A stretch of 64,000 nucleotides of DNA from Diacronema lutheri (GCA_019448385.1 JAGTXO010000007.1:248001-312000); one strand, 5' to 3'; numbered from the stretch's first letter, positions 10,261 to 23,800 are shown. Notes: generated by a model not told the origin, from the letters alone. Numbers and translations: made by a program.

Positions 10261-13200
10261 TCAACGCCGGCCGCGCTTCGGCCCGCGCGCGCTGCCGCCG
10301 CCGGCACTGGCGCTGGCAGCTCCGCGGGCGGGGGTGCGGGCGCGAGAGCCGCCGCCGCCACCGCCGCCGCGCCCGCCGCCGTCGTCGCCACCGCCGTCGC
10401 CGCCGCCGCCTCCCCCGCCGTCATCGTCGTCGTCGCCGCCGCCGCCTCCGTCGCCGTCGCCGTCGCCGTCGCCCTCGCCGCCGCCGCCGTCGCCGCTGCC
10501 ATCGTCGTCGTCGTCGTCGTCGCCCTCGTCGTCGCCCTCGTCGTCGCCGTCGCACTCGTCGTCGCAGTCGTCGCCCTCGCCGTGCACCATGCGCTCCTCA
10601 CGCTCCCACACCTCGCCGCGCGCCCACCAGGCGAGCACGAGGGCAAAGCGCTCAGGCGTCGACGTGGTGTCGCGCCCGGCCGCGTGCGCCGCCATGTCGT
10701 GCACGTCGTAGAAGATGTTGCGCGCGGCGTTGTAGTCGCGGTGCACGGGCTTCTTGCCGCCGTTGCACGCCGGGCAGATGACGAGCGCGTGCACCGTGCG
10801 CGTGCCGCCCTTTGCCACGGGCAGGCGCGGGTTCTGCGCGAGCTCCGCGCCGCAGCGCTGCAGCCTGCCGCCCTTGGCGAGCCGCGGCATCGAGCAGTGC
10901 ATCGACGTGTACGGCTCGGGCACGAAGACGGCCGCGACGCCGCGCCGCCGCAGCTCGCGCAGCAGCCCCACCTGGAAGGCGGGCGGCGCGCCCTTGGGCT
11001 GCGCGCCCTTGTGGTCGCGCAGCCACTTGCCCACGCACACGAGCAGCCGGTCGCGCGTCACGCCGTCGACACAGTGCGCCGCGATGAGCGCCTCGGCGAC
11101 GCGCGCCGCGTTGGACCGCCCGCCGCTGTCGCGCCGCCAGCGCTCCTTCCGGCGCGCCGGCGCGTCGTACACGTGCTCGGCGGCGCGCTCGCGCACCCGC
11201 GCGCTCTCGCGGTGGAAGGCGATGTATTTGCCCGCGTCGAGCACCTTGGCGCTGTGCGCCTCGCCAAGCCGCGCCTCGTCCGCCTCCACGCTGAACTCCT
11301 CGCCGCGCCCGTCGGTGCGCACGCGCCGCCGCGCCGCGTTGGTCTTGGCCGTCTCGCGCGCAAAGCCCGCGGCGCGCGCGCGCGCGCGCTGCGTGAACTG
11401 CCGCCAGACGGCCGCCCGCCCGACGTGCGCAGAGTAGGTGGTGATGTTGCCCATGTTCGGGTCGGCCGCGACGACGACCGCCGCCTCGACGTCGATCGCC
11501 CGCCGCAGCTCGGAGCCGAGCGCGACGGCGATGCGCCCGTCCGGCCGGCGCCAGCGGTGCAGGACGCCCGAGCCGCCGGCCGGCGCCTGCGCCTTCGGCA
11601 CGAGGACGGTCCCGACGGCGTGCACGGCGACGCCATCTGTCACCACCGACTTGACGGGCTGCCGGCCCGGGAGCGGCACGCGCGGCAGCGGCGCGAGGCC
11701 AACCCACGAGCGCCGCGCGTGCCACGGCAGATCGGCCGGCGGCCGCTCGCGCCCGGCGTAGTCGAAGACGCGGTTGGAGATGTCGAAGCGCGTCGCAAAG
11801 ACCGCGTACCTGACGCGCACGTCCGACATCGGCGGGGTGTTGCCGTTTGTGCCTGTCCACTTGATCGGCTCGCCATCGTGGTCGCGCAGGTCCAGCGCCT
11901 TGAGCCGCGCGCGCAGCTCCTTGCGCTCGTCGTCCGGGAGCGTCACCCAGATGGCGTTCGCGGTGAGGCGCACGTTGCGCGGCACCTGCGCGCAGCGCGC
12001 GGCGCGCGAGCGCGCGGGCGCGTGACCAACCTGGCCGCGGGGCGGCGCGCACGGCGGCGGCGCGCGCGCTTGGGCGCTCGGCGGCGGCAGCGGCAGCCGC
12101 GCCTCGCGCGCACATTGTGCGTGCGCAGCGGCGCCACATTGTACCGCGGCGGCCGTCCGGTCAGCTGCGTGTGGATGTGCGCGAGCCGGCAGAGCAGCGC
12201 CTGCCCCTCGGCCACGTGCTGCAGGGTGCGGATCTGCACGAGGAAGTAGCGCGTCGTGTGCCGGTCGTAGTTCCACCTTTTCGTGGGCGTGCACTTGTAG
12301 TCGATCTTGTGGAGGACCATGTCGGGCAGGTGGCGGTCGAGCGCGGCGGGGCAGCCGACGCGCGCGCCCTCCACGTCGCCGCGCAGCAGCCGCTCGCACA
12401 GCTCGCGCACGCGCGCGTTTCGCTGCATCTCGGGCAGCGCGACGAGCGCCTCGTCGCGCTCGACTGCCGCGCGGACGACGTCGCGGAGCAGCCCGTTCAC
12501 GACGCGCGATGGGTGCATCAGGCACGCGGTGGACACCTGCGTCGCCTCCGCCTCGAGGATCTCCGTGAGGCCCACCGCGCAGACGGGCTGGACGCCCTCG
12601 GCCATCTCGCCGACGGCGCGCGCCGTCGCCGCCTTGGTCTGCGCGGCGGCTTGCTCGGCGGGCTTGCCTCGGGGCGCTGCACCGTACGTGCTCTCGTCCT
12701 TGTGCCAGCCGATGGCCGAGAAGATCGCACGGACGGATCCCTTGTCCATCGTGGTCGACGTGTGCACGCTGGTCGACGGGCCGCCCGACGCCGCGCCGAC
12801 GGCCTGCGCGCTCGCCACCGCAGCCTCGTCGCGCACCACCTTGTTGATGACGCGGTACGCCTGTGTCGTGAGCCTGTGCACGGCCGCCGCGATGCGCCGC
12901 AGCTCCTTCCGCGCACCGGGCTGCGCCGTCACCGCCTGCGGCCCCGCGTTGAGCGTCGAGCGCTTGACCACGAAGCCCGGGAGCACGCTGCCGCGCGTGC
13001 GCGCCGTCGCGCCGCCGGCGGCGCGCGCGCTCGGCGCAGCGGGCTCGTCCACGCGCGCGCGCTCGACGCCGCGCGCGCGGGGAACGCTCGGCGCGCGCGC
13101 GCCCGCGGCGTCGCGCGCGCTCGCGGCGGCACCCGCCGCGGCGCGCTTGCCCGCGGCGCCCGACTCGCCGTGCGCGCGAAGCGGCGCCGACGCCAATGCC

Positions 13201-16200
13201 GACGCCGCGCCCGCGCCGCCGCTGCCGCTGCCCGATCCGCCCGCGCGCCGCTTCTGCTCGTCGCGCGTCTTGCGGAACTGGGCGACGAGGTCGCTGCTCA
13301 CGTTGGCCTCAGGCTCCCACGTGTCGGCGCTCTCGTCGTAGCCCCGCCACCTGATCCGGAACTGGAACGTCACCTTCTTGCCCGCCTTGCGGCGCTCGTC
13401 GACGACCGCCTCGACCTCGTACGTGCGCGCCTCCTCGTCGACGCTCGCGCCCGCCGCGCTCGCGCCCGTGTCCGGCCACCCAGCGACCGTGCCGCCCAGC
13501 CTCTCGGCGGCCGCGCGCAGCTGCCGCTCGCGCTGGGCGGCCGCGGCGCCTCGCGCGACCAGCGCGGGCAGCATGCCCGCGCCGCCCGCGAGGCCGTGCG
13601 CGCCGACGCTGGCGGTCATCAGCGCGTCGAGGCACGCGAACGTTGCGAGCGCACACGCGCCATCGTCGCCGCCGCGCGGCTGCGAGCGCACGACGGGCGA
13701 TGGCCGCGGCTCCCCCTCGGCCGCGAGCAGCGGCCAGATCGCACTGGCCAGCGCGACGGCATGCGCGCCGACCGCGACGGCCACGTCCGCGTCGAGCGGC
13801 GCAAAGTCGTAGCGCACGAGCGCGGCCGGGCGCGAGTCGTCCGTCGGCCGGTCGGCGACGAGCAGCCCGACCGGGCGCGGCGGCTCGCCGGACGGCGCGG
13901 CGACGGGCACGCAGAGGAGCACGACGAGCAGGCGCGGCGTGCCGCCGAGCAGCGCGCGCGCGGCATCCGCCCCGTCGGCTCCGCCGCGCGCGGCCGCGGC
14001 GAGCAGCTCGGCCGCGCGCGTCGGGCCCAGCGCCGTGCGCGCGTCCTTGCGCGCGCGTGCGCGGGCCGTGTACGCGGCGCAGGCGTCGTCGAGCACCGCC
14101 GCGCTGGGCGCGGTGCCAGTCGTCGCCCACGCGCGCAGCGCGTCGCGCACCCGCGTGACGATCGCCTGGTCGACCGCCGCCTCGCCGGCAGCGTGCGCCG
14201 GCGCGCACGCCGGCGGTGCGGCGGCAGGCGCGAGCGCGGGCGCGCCGTCGGCGCCGTCAACGCCGACGGCGCCGTCGGCGCGCCGCCACGCGAGCTTCGC
14301 CTCGATCTGCTGCCGGACGGCGTGGCAGTGCCGGTCGATGCCGCGCGCGTCGTCGAGCGCGGCCAGCGCGTCCTCAGCGGCGGGACGGCCGCTCGCGTCC
14401 GCGACGGCCTGCAGGCAGAGCAGCGCGGCCGCACGCGCGTTGCACGCGCTCTGCGGCTCGGGCGCGAGCGCGAGCTCGAGCTCGAGCGGCGACGCGCCTC
14501 GCGCCGCGGCGATCGCGTCCATCAGCACGTCCAACCGCTGCACCAGCGCCCTGTGCGCGTCGCGCGGCGCGCCCGTCGACGGCGCGCGCGAGCGCGTCGC
14601 CAGGAGCCCGAGCGCGCGCGCCGGCGCGCCCGCCGGCGTGTGCAGCACGAGCAGCGCCGCGCCCGCCAAGCTCGCGTTGCGCGTGACGAGCGCGAAGATG
14701 CGCGTCGCCTCGTGCGCGCCCACCGACGCCCAGATCGCAGCGCGATCGGCGTCCGTCTGCGCGTCGCACAGGTCGCGCACGTCGTCCGGCGCGAGCAGCG
14801 CGCCGCCGCCGGCGGAGCGCGCGACGATCGCCCGCGCCTCCGCCACGAAGACGGCCTGCGGCAGGTCGGCGTGGCGCGCGTCGACGATGGCGCGCGTCGC
14901 GTGCACGCCGAGCTCCACGCCGCGGTAGAAGGCGCGCGCGTTGGCCGCGCGCGCGTGCGCCGGCCGTCCGTCCGCGTTGCGCCTCGCGCGCGCCTGCTTG
15001 CTCGTGCGCGCGAGGCCGTCGCGTGGCGGTGGCGGCAGCGTGGCGAGGAAGCGCGCGGCGGGCGGCGGCGCGCGCACGCCGCGCTGCCGCCGTGCGATGG
15101 CCGCGAGCCGCCGGCCCGCCGCGCTGCCGCCCGCGCCGACGTGCTGCCAGCGGTTGAGCGCCGCCGGTGGCGGCGGCGGCGGCGGCGCGGCGGCGGGCGG
15201 CGGCGCGACGGCGGGCGGCGGCGCGGCGGCGGGCGGCGGCGCGGCGGTGGGCGGCGGCGCGGCGGCGGGCGGCAGCGGCGGCGGCGCGGCGGCGACGGCA
15301 GCACCAGTCGGCTTGTCCGCCCACGCACCCGAGACGCTGTCCCAGGCCTTGCCCGGTGGCGCGCGCCCACGCGGCCGCGGGTGGCGGGCTCGAGCGGCGG
15401 GGGGCGGGCGGCCGGCGCGCCAGTCGAAGACAGGTGCAACCGTGGCGGCAGGCGCCGAGTGCAGCGCGTCGGTCACAGAGCGCGTGGTGCGCGCGGCGAC
15501 CGTGGCGCGCATGGCGGGCGGGCGGTGAGCAGCGCCCGCCGGCGCGCCGGCGGGCGCGGCAGCCGGCGCGCCGGCGGGCGCGGCCGCCTCGAGCCCGGCG
15601 GAGGCGCCGCGCTTGCGCTTGCGCGTGCCGCCGCGCGTGCGCCTGCGCGCGCGCCCGCCGCGCGCCCGTTCGGCCTGCGCGTCGCCAGCCGCGTCGCCGG
15701 CCGCGTCGCCGCGCCGCACGTAGACGACCGCGAACGCCTCCTCGCCGGTCCCGTCGACGCCGCCGCGCGCGCGGCGCAGGACCGACCGCCACTGCAGCCG
15801 CCGCGCGCGGCCGGGCTCGCACGCAAACCAGCGCCCACCGCGCCTGACGACGGCCACAAAGTCGTCGTCGCGCCGCCCGCGCCGGCGCGTGCGCAGCAGC
15901 ACGCACTGCACGTCGAGCCAGCCCTCGTGCCAGTCGGCCGTGCTGGGGGCGACGCGAATCGACTGCGGGAGCTCGACGCCAAAGCCGGCGAGGCGCACGA
16001 TGTGCGCGACGATGACGCTCGAAATGGCGGGGGCGCTCGACGGGTCGCCCGCTGCAGCGAGCACCGCCCCGCCCCAGTGCTCACGCGTGACGCAATCCGC
16101 GTCCTCGACGTGCACGTGCGCCACGCTCGCGCCGAGCTGGTGCAGCAACGCGCAGATGTCGGCGTCGACCGTCCTCTCCTCCTCGGCCGCCTCGGCCGTG

Positions 16201-19200
16201 CCGCGGGCGGCGGCGTCGCCCGCCGGCTGCCCGAGGTACGCGATCGCCCGCTCGACGGCCGCGCGCTCCGCACGCGCTGCGCTGGCGATCGCCGCATTGC
16301 CGACGGGCGCGCGCAGCGCCGCGATCGCGTCTTGCAACGCCGTCGCGTCGCCCGTCGCCGCCGTCGCCGCCACCGCCGCCGCGCTCGCGGTGCCGTGCGC
16401 GACGGCGTGCAGCGCGGCGGCGCGCGCGGCGGGGATGCGCCCGTCCAGCGCGAGCACGAGCGGCGGCCCGGCCGGCGTCTGCTGCCGCCGGTGCCGCCGG
16501 CTCGCAGCCGGGTGGTCGGCGCGCGCGCGCTCGAGCCGCGCGCGCCGCTCGACGACGCGCGCCCAGAAGGCCTGCACCCTCGGCTGCGCGAATGCAAGCC
16601 AGCCGACGCCGCGCGTCACGACGTGCACGACGATCCGGTCCTCGTGCCTGAGGTACTGCACGTAGAGCGCTTTGCGCACGCCGAGGACGTGCATGCCGAG
16701 CTGCAGCTGATCGCGGTGCGGCTGCGGCGGCCCGTCCTCGTGCGCCGTGGCGCCCGCCTTGGTGAGCGTCTTCACCTCGACGAGGACCTGCTCGTTGTCT
16801 TCGGGGAGGATGGCGAGCCCGTCCGGCGAGAAGGCGAACGGCGCGCTCTTGTCGTGCGGGTCCGCACGCACCATCGGCAGGTTGCACACGACGGTGATGC
16901 CGTACGCGGCCGCCAGCTTGCGCAGCGCGACGGCCTCGCCGAGGATGCCCGCGGTCGTCGCCTTGGTCCGCACCTCGCGCCGCCGCCGGTGCACGTACTC
17001 GTCGGTGAGCGTCTCGTGCGCGACGCCGGCGTTGTCGTTCACGACGTCGCCAACCTTGCTGCCCGTGACCTCCTCCCATCGCTCGTCGTGCCAGCGCGGG
17101 CTGCGCTGCGCGGGCGCGCCCGCGCCGACGGCGTCGAGCACGCGGCGCAGCGCTGTGCCGTCGGGCGCAGCAGGCACGCGCGCGCGGTCCTGGGCCTCGC
17201 GAGCGTCGAGGACGCGGCCCGTAGTGGAATCTTGGGCTAGGTCGAGCTTGCTCGCCTCGCCGTAGCGGCTCTCCAGCTGGCGCGGTGCGTCGGCAGGGCC
17301 GCCGTCCGTGCGCGCACCCGACGCGCCCGCCAGTGCACGCGGCGCAGCGTCCGAGGCGCCCGCCGCGCCCGCGCCGCCGCCAATCGCGCCAGCGCACGCG
17401 CGCGCCGCGACCTGCGGACGGCCAGCCGCAGGGACCTCGTCCGCTCGGCCGGCCGCTGCGTCGGCCGTCCGCTTGGCCACCTCGCGCACGTCTCCGAGCG
17501 CGAGCGTGGCTGGCGCCGTCGAGCTCCCGTGGCGTTTGTTCCAAAACTCGAGCAGCCCGCCAAGGAAGGGCGTGCCCGTCGGGCGGTCCTCGGGCACCTC
17601 CGCCAGGATCGCGTCGACGCGCAGCGCGGCCGCCACATCGCAAAACGCGCGCGCGGCGCGCGCCATCCGCTCGGCGCGCGCGCCGCCGTCGTCCGCCGCG
17701 CGGCGGATGGCGTGGCTCACGTGCGCGACGCGGAGCGAGACGACGGCGTGCGCCGGCGCGCCGGCGCCCGTGCCGAGCGTGTGCCGCCGGATGGCCAGCT
17801 GCCCATCGCCCATGCGCGGCGGGAGCGACGCGCACGCCGCGACGGTCGTCGTGCCGGCCGCGCTGTCGCACAGCCAGCTCGCCTCGCCGCCGCCCGCAAA
17901 CTCAAAGGTCGCGAAGCCCTCGCGGCCGAAAAGCGCGACGAAGTGGTCGAGCACCGCCTTGTTGATCGCGCGCGCCGCCGGCCGCGTCGATGCGCCGCGG
18001 GCAGCGCCACCCGCCGCGCCGCGCGCATCGCTGCACGTCGCAGGGCAGGTGCAGCCGGACGCGCGCACGCCGTCCGACCGCGTCCGCGGCAGCTCGAGCT
18101 CGCGCACCTTGGGGCAGAACCAGAGCGGGTTGGACGCCTCGAGGCACAGCACGACGAGCCGCCCGTCCGTGCCGGCCAGCGCGCGCGCGTCGCGCAGCAG
18201 CTCGACGGCGAGCTCGGACGTCGCCGCGTGCACCGCCGGCTCGCCCGTCGCGCGGTCGGGCGGGAAGAGGCCGCCGCCGACGAGCGGGCTGGGGCAGCGG
18301 CCGAGCATCACGAGCAGCGGCGGCGGCGGCGTCTGCGGCGCCTGCTGCCCGACCGCAGCCGCCGTCAGCCCGGCCAGGTCGGAGCTCGTGCGGAGGGCCT
18401 TGAGCGCGACGCGCGAGCCGGTGCCCGCCTGCTCGGAAAACGTGGCGAGCATGGCGCACGTGCTCGCCCTCGCGCCGCACTGCCAGCTGACGCGCGCGAG
18501 GAGGCCTTCCAGCGTGTCGTTTTCGCGCGGCCGCGTGACCGCGTCGAGCGCCGCCGAGTCGAGCTGGAGGCTGCCGGGCGTGACGCACAGCACCGCCTCG
18601 TGGTAGGCGCGCAGCAGCTCCCTCGGCAGCTGCTCGGCGGGCGTCGCCGCCTGCCCGCCCACCCACCGTGCACCGTGGCCGCCGTCGCCCGCGCCCGCGA
18701 GCCGCACCGCCGGCCCGCCCGTGATCGCCGAGGTCGGTGGCGTGCCGAGCGCGTCGACGAGCGCGCGCACGGGCGCGACACGCCTGCGCGCAGCGTCCGC
18801 GCCGACGGCGAGCGCGGCGATCCGAGCGCCCTCCCATGCGCGCTCCCTCGCGTCGTCCCGCGCGGCCGCCGGCGCGGCGCCCGGCCGCGCGCCGGGCGGC
18901 ACCGCGCACGCCGCCGCGACGACCTCCGCGCGCGCGCCGGCGGCGTCGGGCGCGTGCAGCTGCGCGAGCGCGCCAGAGAGCGCGGCGGCCGAGCGGTAGC
19001 GGCCGTGCGCCGCGACGAGCGCGTAGAGCACGCGCAGCGCGGCCACGCCCGCCTGGTCGGGCGCGTCGTCAGCGATGCGCTCGACCTCCCACGTGCGCGT
19101 GGGCGGCGGGCTGCCGTCGGCCGGGTCCGGACGCAGCGCCCACGCGCGCTCGACGATCGCGTTGAACACGCCGTGCGCGGCGCCCTCGTCAAACTCGGCG

Positions 19201-20802
19201 GCGCCCGCCGCGTGCGCGCACCACCCGTGCACGCGCGACGTGGGCGCGTCCACGGCGCGCTGCACGACGAGCACCGCCGGCCGGTCGACGCAGCCGAGGC
19301 TCACCGCCGCGTGCTTGCCCTCGAGCAGCGCCGCCGCCGCAGCCTCGACCAAGGCGTCACCAGGCGCGTCGCCGACGACGACGGCACAGCCGTCGCCGTA
19401 CTCGGCCTGCATCGCGGCGACGCACGACGCGACAAAGTCGCCGCCCGCGGCCGCCGCGTGTCGCGCCGCCAGCATCCGGCGCGCGATGGCAAGCCAGACG
19501 TACTCGGCCGGCGCGCGCGCGGCGCGCGCGCGAGGCGCGCCGGCCGCGCCGCGTGCGCCCGCGCGTGCGCCTCCAGCGGCCGCAACGGCCGAGGCGGCTG
19601 GAGCGGCGGTGAGCGTGCGCCGCGCGCGCTTCGCCGGCCGCGTGATGGGCGATGCACCCGCCATCGCACCGCCCGCAGCAGCCGGTGCGGCCGCCACAGC
19701 GCCCGCCGCAACGCCACTCGTCACGACGCCCGTGGCGGGCGGCGCGGCGTCGGACGCGGCCGCGTCGACGGGCGTCGCGCAACTACCGCCAGCGGTCGCG
19801 GACGCGCCCGGCGACGCGTCGGCGAGGAGGTGGCGCAGCACGCCGCGCGCGAGCGCGACTCGCACGGCGAGCGTCAGCGCGCGCAGGCGGTCGGAAGGCG
19901 AGGCGTCGCGCTCGGCGTCGGCGGACGTGGCGGCAGCAGGCGGGGCGGCGGGCGGCGCGGCGGCGGACTGGGCGGCCGCCGGCGCAACCTCGTCGGCCTT
20001 GGCCAGCCAGACGAGCCCGGCGACTGCGAGCACGACGCTGTACGCGCCGACATCGTCACCCGCAACGCGCGCCAGCCGGGCGTGGGCGTCGGCCTCGGAC
20101 ACGGCGACGCGGAAGAGCACGTCGTCGCGGGCAGCTTGCTCGGCAAACTGACGCAGCTGCTTGGCCATCGTCACGCCGGCGACGCACGCCTCGCCCGCCT
20201 CTGCCTCGACCTGCTCGTCCTGGCCGATGGCGGACGCGCCGGCCTCGGCGCCAGCGTCGAGTGTCCGGCGGCGCTCGAGGGCAAAGCCACGCACACAGAC
20301 GCTCTGGAGGCCGCCGAGCGCGCCCGCCTTCTCGTGCAGCGCGCACGACAGCTCGACCACCGAGTCCACGCGCCTCGCGGCGGCGCCCCCCCGCTCGCCG
20401 CGCGTGGCCGCGCGCACGACGAACACCGTGAATTGCGCGCGCTTCGCCGCGCGCGCCGACGCGCACGCGTGCTTCAGGAGCCGGCAAAGCGCGGGCCTTT
20501 GCGCCGCTGCGCCCCGCGTGCACAGCAGCAGTTGGCCGCGCTCGTCGCCCAGCTCCTGCTCGACGGCGGCCTCGAGCGCGTCGTCCGTCAAATCGCCGTG
20601 CTCCGTCGAGGCGAGCGCGCGCGCAGCCGCGAGCGCCAGCTCGCCTGCGCCCGCGCGCCGCCGGCGGCGCGCATCGGCGGGCGCGTGCGGCGCCGACGCG
20701 TGTGACGACGCCGCCGCGTCCGCGCGCGCACACGCGGCGCGCAACGCCTCGCGCGCCGAGGCGGCCGCGCGCGCCCTGGGCGCGAGCTTCAAGAACGTGC
20801 GC

Positions 20803-20850
<48 letters not shown>

Positions 20851-23800
20851 TCGCCCTCGTCGCCGGCACGCGGCGGCGGTGGCGGCGGTGGCGGCGCGGC
20901 CACGGCGGCGGCAGCAGCGGCAGCGGCGGTGGTGGTGGCGGCGGCGGCGCCCAGCGCGGGCGGCGGAGGTGGCGGCGGCGGCGGAACGGCGGCAGCGGCG
21001 GCGGCGTCTGCGGCGGCCTTGGCGCCGCGCGTCTGCCGCGGCGCTTCGGCAGCGCGATCGCGGCTGCCCCCGCCGCGCACCGCGCCCGCCCCGGCGCAGG
21101 CGCCGCTCGGCGCACGCCCGCTGACCGCGCCAGTCAACGCGACGCGGAGGTGCTCGCCAACAGCGTACATGTCCGCCACGCTGAACGTGCGCGGCGCGGA
21201 TGCACCGCCCGCCGCAGCGAGCGCGGCGTCGTTGAGCGCGCCCACCACGGCGAGGCCGCACGTCGCGCCACGCTGCGCCGCGTTGTCGAGCAGCCGCGCG
21301 CGGCGCACGGGCAAGACGTCGAGGCCCGCCGCGTGCAGCGTGGCGGTTATCGACCTGGCACGCTTGAGCGCCTGCCTGCTCGGCGACGCGAGCGTGTCGA
21401 CAAGCACCGCGTCGTAGCGATGCTCGCCCGCGCGCGCGACGCGCACGAGGCGCAACGCGGTGAAATGGCCGGAGGCGGGCGGCGTGCCATCGTCACTGCC
21501 CGCACCGCCGCGCCCGCCCGGCGGGCTCCACATGCCGATGACCGCCTGCGTCGTCGCCTCGCTGTGCAGGCGGTGCAGCAGCGCGGCGCGCTCGGCGCCG
21601 TCCTGGAACGCCGCGGGCTGAGCGGCAAGCGGTACGTGGCAGACGCGCCCTTCGCCGGCCTGCCCGTGCACGCGCAGCACGACCTCGCAGCAAGCGTCCA
21701 CAGTGGAGGCGAGCATGTCGCCGCCCGCAATGCAGTCCACCTCTGCCTGCGGGATGCCGGCGCGCGCGGCGGCATCGGCCAGCCGGAGCGCAGCCGCGTC
21801 GCCCGCCCACGCGAGCAGCGCCGGGGCGGCGGACTGGACGTCGCGCTGCGCCACGGCGGGCTCGGCCGCGGCGGGCTGGGCAGCGGCTGGCTCGGCAGCG
21901 GCGGGCTGGGCGGGGGCTGGCGCGGCGGCGGTGGGCTCGGCGGCCGACGATTGCGTGGCAGGCTGCGGCGCGGCCAAGGCGGCGGTCGGGCGGGCGGCGG
22001 AGGCGAAGGCGGCCCATGCGGCGGCCGAGCACACGGCGACGAGCCAAAAGGCGGTGGCTGCAGACGGGCGAGCGGCCGGAGCAATGGCGGCCCGGACGGC
22101 AGAGGCGGCGACGACACTCGCGAAGATGCCGACGGCGCACCGGACAGTGGCGACGGCGACGGCGGCACCGGCACACGGGCGGCGGTGGGGGCTGTCGGGC
22201 TCGGCGGCAGGCTCGGCGGCATGCTCGGCCGAGGGCCGATCGGTGCGCGACGGCGGGCTGCGACTCGCGCGGCGGAGCGGCTGCGGTGCGTGCTGGCCGC
22301 CCGTCGCGCACCTGCGCTTGCGCTCGCGGCGCGCGTCGCCGCCACGCAATCGGCGGCCGACAGCCCGCTCTGACCTGTCGATTGATCTCCGCAGCCGGTC
22401 GCGCGCGCGCTTTGCCGCCCGCCGTGCGCGCCGCGGCGGTGCGCGCGGGCACTGGTCGGGCGAGCTGCGCGCGGCAGGCTCGCAGCAGCCGCCGTCGCGT
22501 GCGTGCGCGCAGCCTCGGTCGCACGGCGCGCAAACGAGGTCGTCGGCGCCATCGACGCCGTCGAGGCCGTCGCCGCGCGCTGCGGCTGCGAGCGCGCGTG
22601 CCACGCCGTCGTCGCCGGCCGCCGGCGCCGCTGCGGCGGCCGCGGCGTCGGCTGCACGGCGCTCGGGCTGCGGCTCGAGCGGCGGGACGGCGCCGGCCGC
22701 CGCGGGCGGCGCCGTGTCGAGCGGAGCAGCCGCGGCGCGCGCGCGCGCGCGCGCGCACCCTTTGCGCCTACCGCGAGACGCCACCCGCGCGGGCGCCACG
22801 CGCGCCGCGGCTCGGCGGCCGCGCGACCGGCGGTGCCGGGCGTGGCGGCGAGCGCAGCGCTCGAACTTGCGTCTGGCTCGGTGGCGGCGAGCCGGCGCAG
22901 TTGCCGCGCAATGCAGGGCTGCACGTCGAGGTGCGCCTCGTCGAGTCGCGAGAGGAGCTCGCGCGCGCGAGTGCCGAGCGCGGCGCCGTCGCACTCGGCA
23001 CGCGCGCCCGCCGGAGCCACCGAGCCTTCGGGGTCGCGCGGCGCGAGCAGCTCGCGCGCAGTCGCGAGCAGCTCCGCCTGCTCGGCGGTGGGGATGCAGG
23101 CGCGGCGCAGCGCGAGCTCTGTGTGCGCGGGCAGGTGGGCGCCCACGGCCTCGGCGTGCATGAGTAGCGCGCGCGCCTCCGCAGGTGCGTCCGCCTCGCC
23201 CATCTCGGACGCGGCGAGCACGCCCGCCGCCTCAGCGGCGAGCGCGAGCCGCGGCGACGCGAGGTCGCGCAGCGACCGCAGCAGGTGCGGAGGCAGCGCG
23301 TGGCCACGCGCCTTGACGCGCTCGAGCAGGGCGCGCGCGCGCGCTGCATCGTCCGCAGAGCCCAGCGCGCACTGCTCGATCAGGCGGCCGGCCGCGCGCT
23401 TGTCCTCGCGAAAAAGCTGCTCGCGGTGGAGCGCGCGGCGGGTCTCGCGCTTGGCGAGCGCGTCGGCACGCGCCCTGCAGCCCTCGTCGGCGGCGGCGGT
23501 GAGCTCGGCAACGCCGCCAGGCTCGGTGGCGGCGGCAAGCGTGGCGGCGACGGCGCCTACCTCAGCGGCAGCAATGCGGTCGTCAGCGCGCTTGGCGGCA
23601 GCGCATTTGACGGCGGGCTGGTCGGCTGGCTTGGCGTCAGGCACGGTGGGAGGCTGGGCCGTGGACTGGGCGGCGGGCTCGGCGGTGGGCTTGGCAGCGG
23701 CTGGCTTGGCGGCGGGCTCGGCGGCGGGCTGGGCGGCGGGCTGGGCGGCGGCGGGCTCGGTGGCGGGCACGTCCGCCTCGGCCAACAAGAGCGGCTCGAA

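Noticed and set aside
10261-10650. Upstream extension of the 8733 subtilase frame to 10646
   Set aside because: This is the reverse-phase reading of the mega-gene's Gly/Asp tail, giving Thr/Ala runs; not subtilase-like.
12117-17240. 1,707-codon plus-strand frame opposite the mega-gene
   Set aside because: Composition is Arg/Gly/Ala noise from the complementary strand of a GC-rich gene; no motif, while the minus strand carries YqaJ, chromodomain and Fanzor motifs in phase.
21347-22760. Continuation of the exon-3 frame (939 codons in total) below 22772
   Set aside because: Beyond the donor at 22772 this frame becomes Pro/Ser/Arg-rich noise; conserved content moves to the exon-4 frame.
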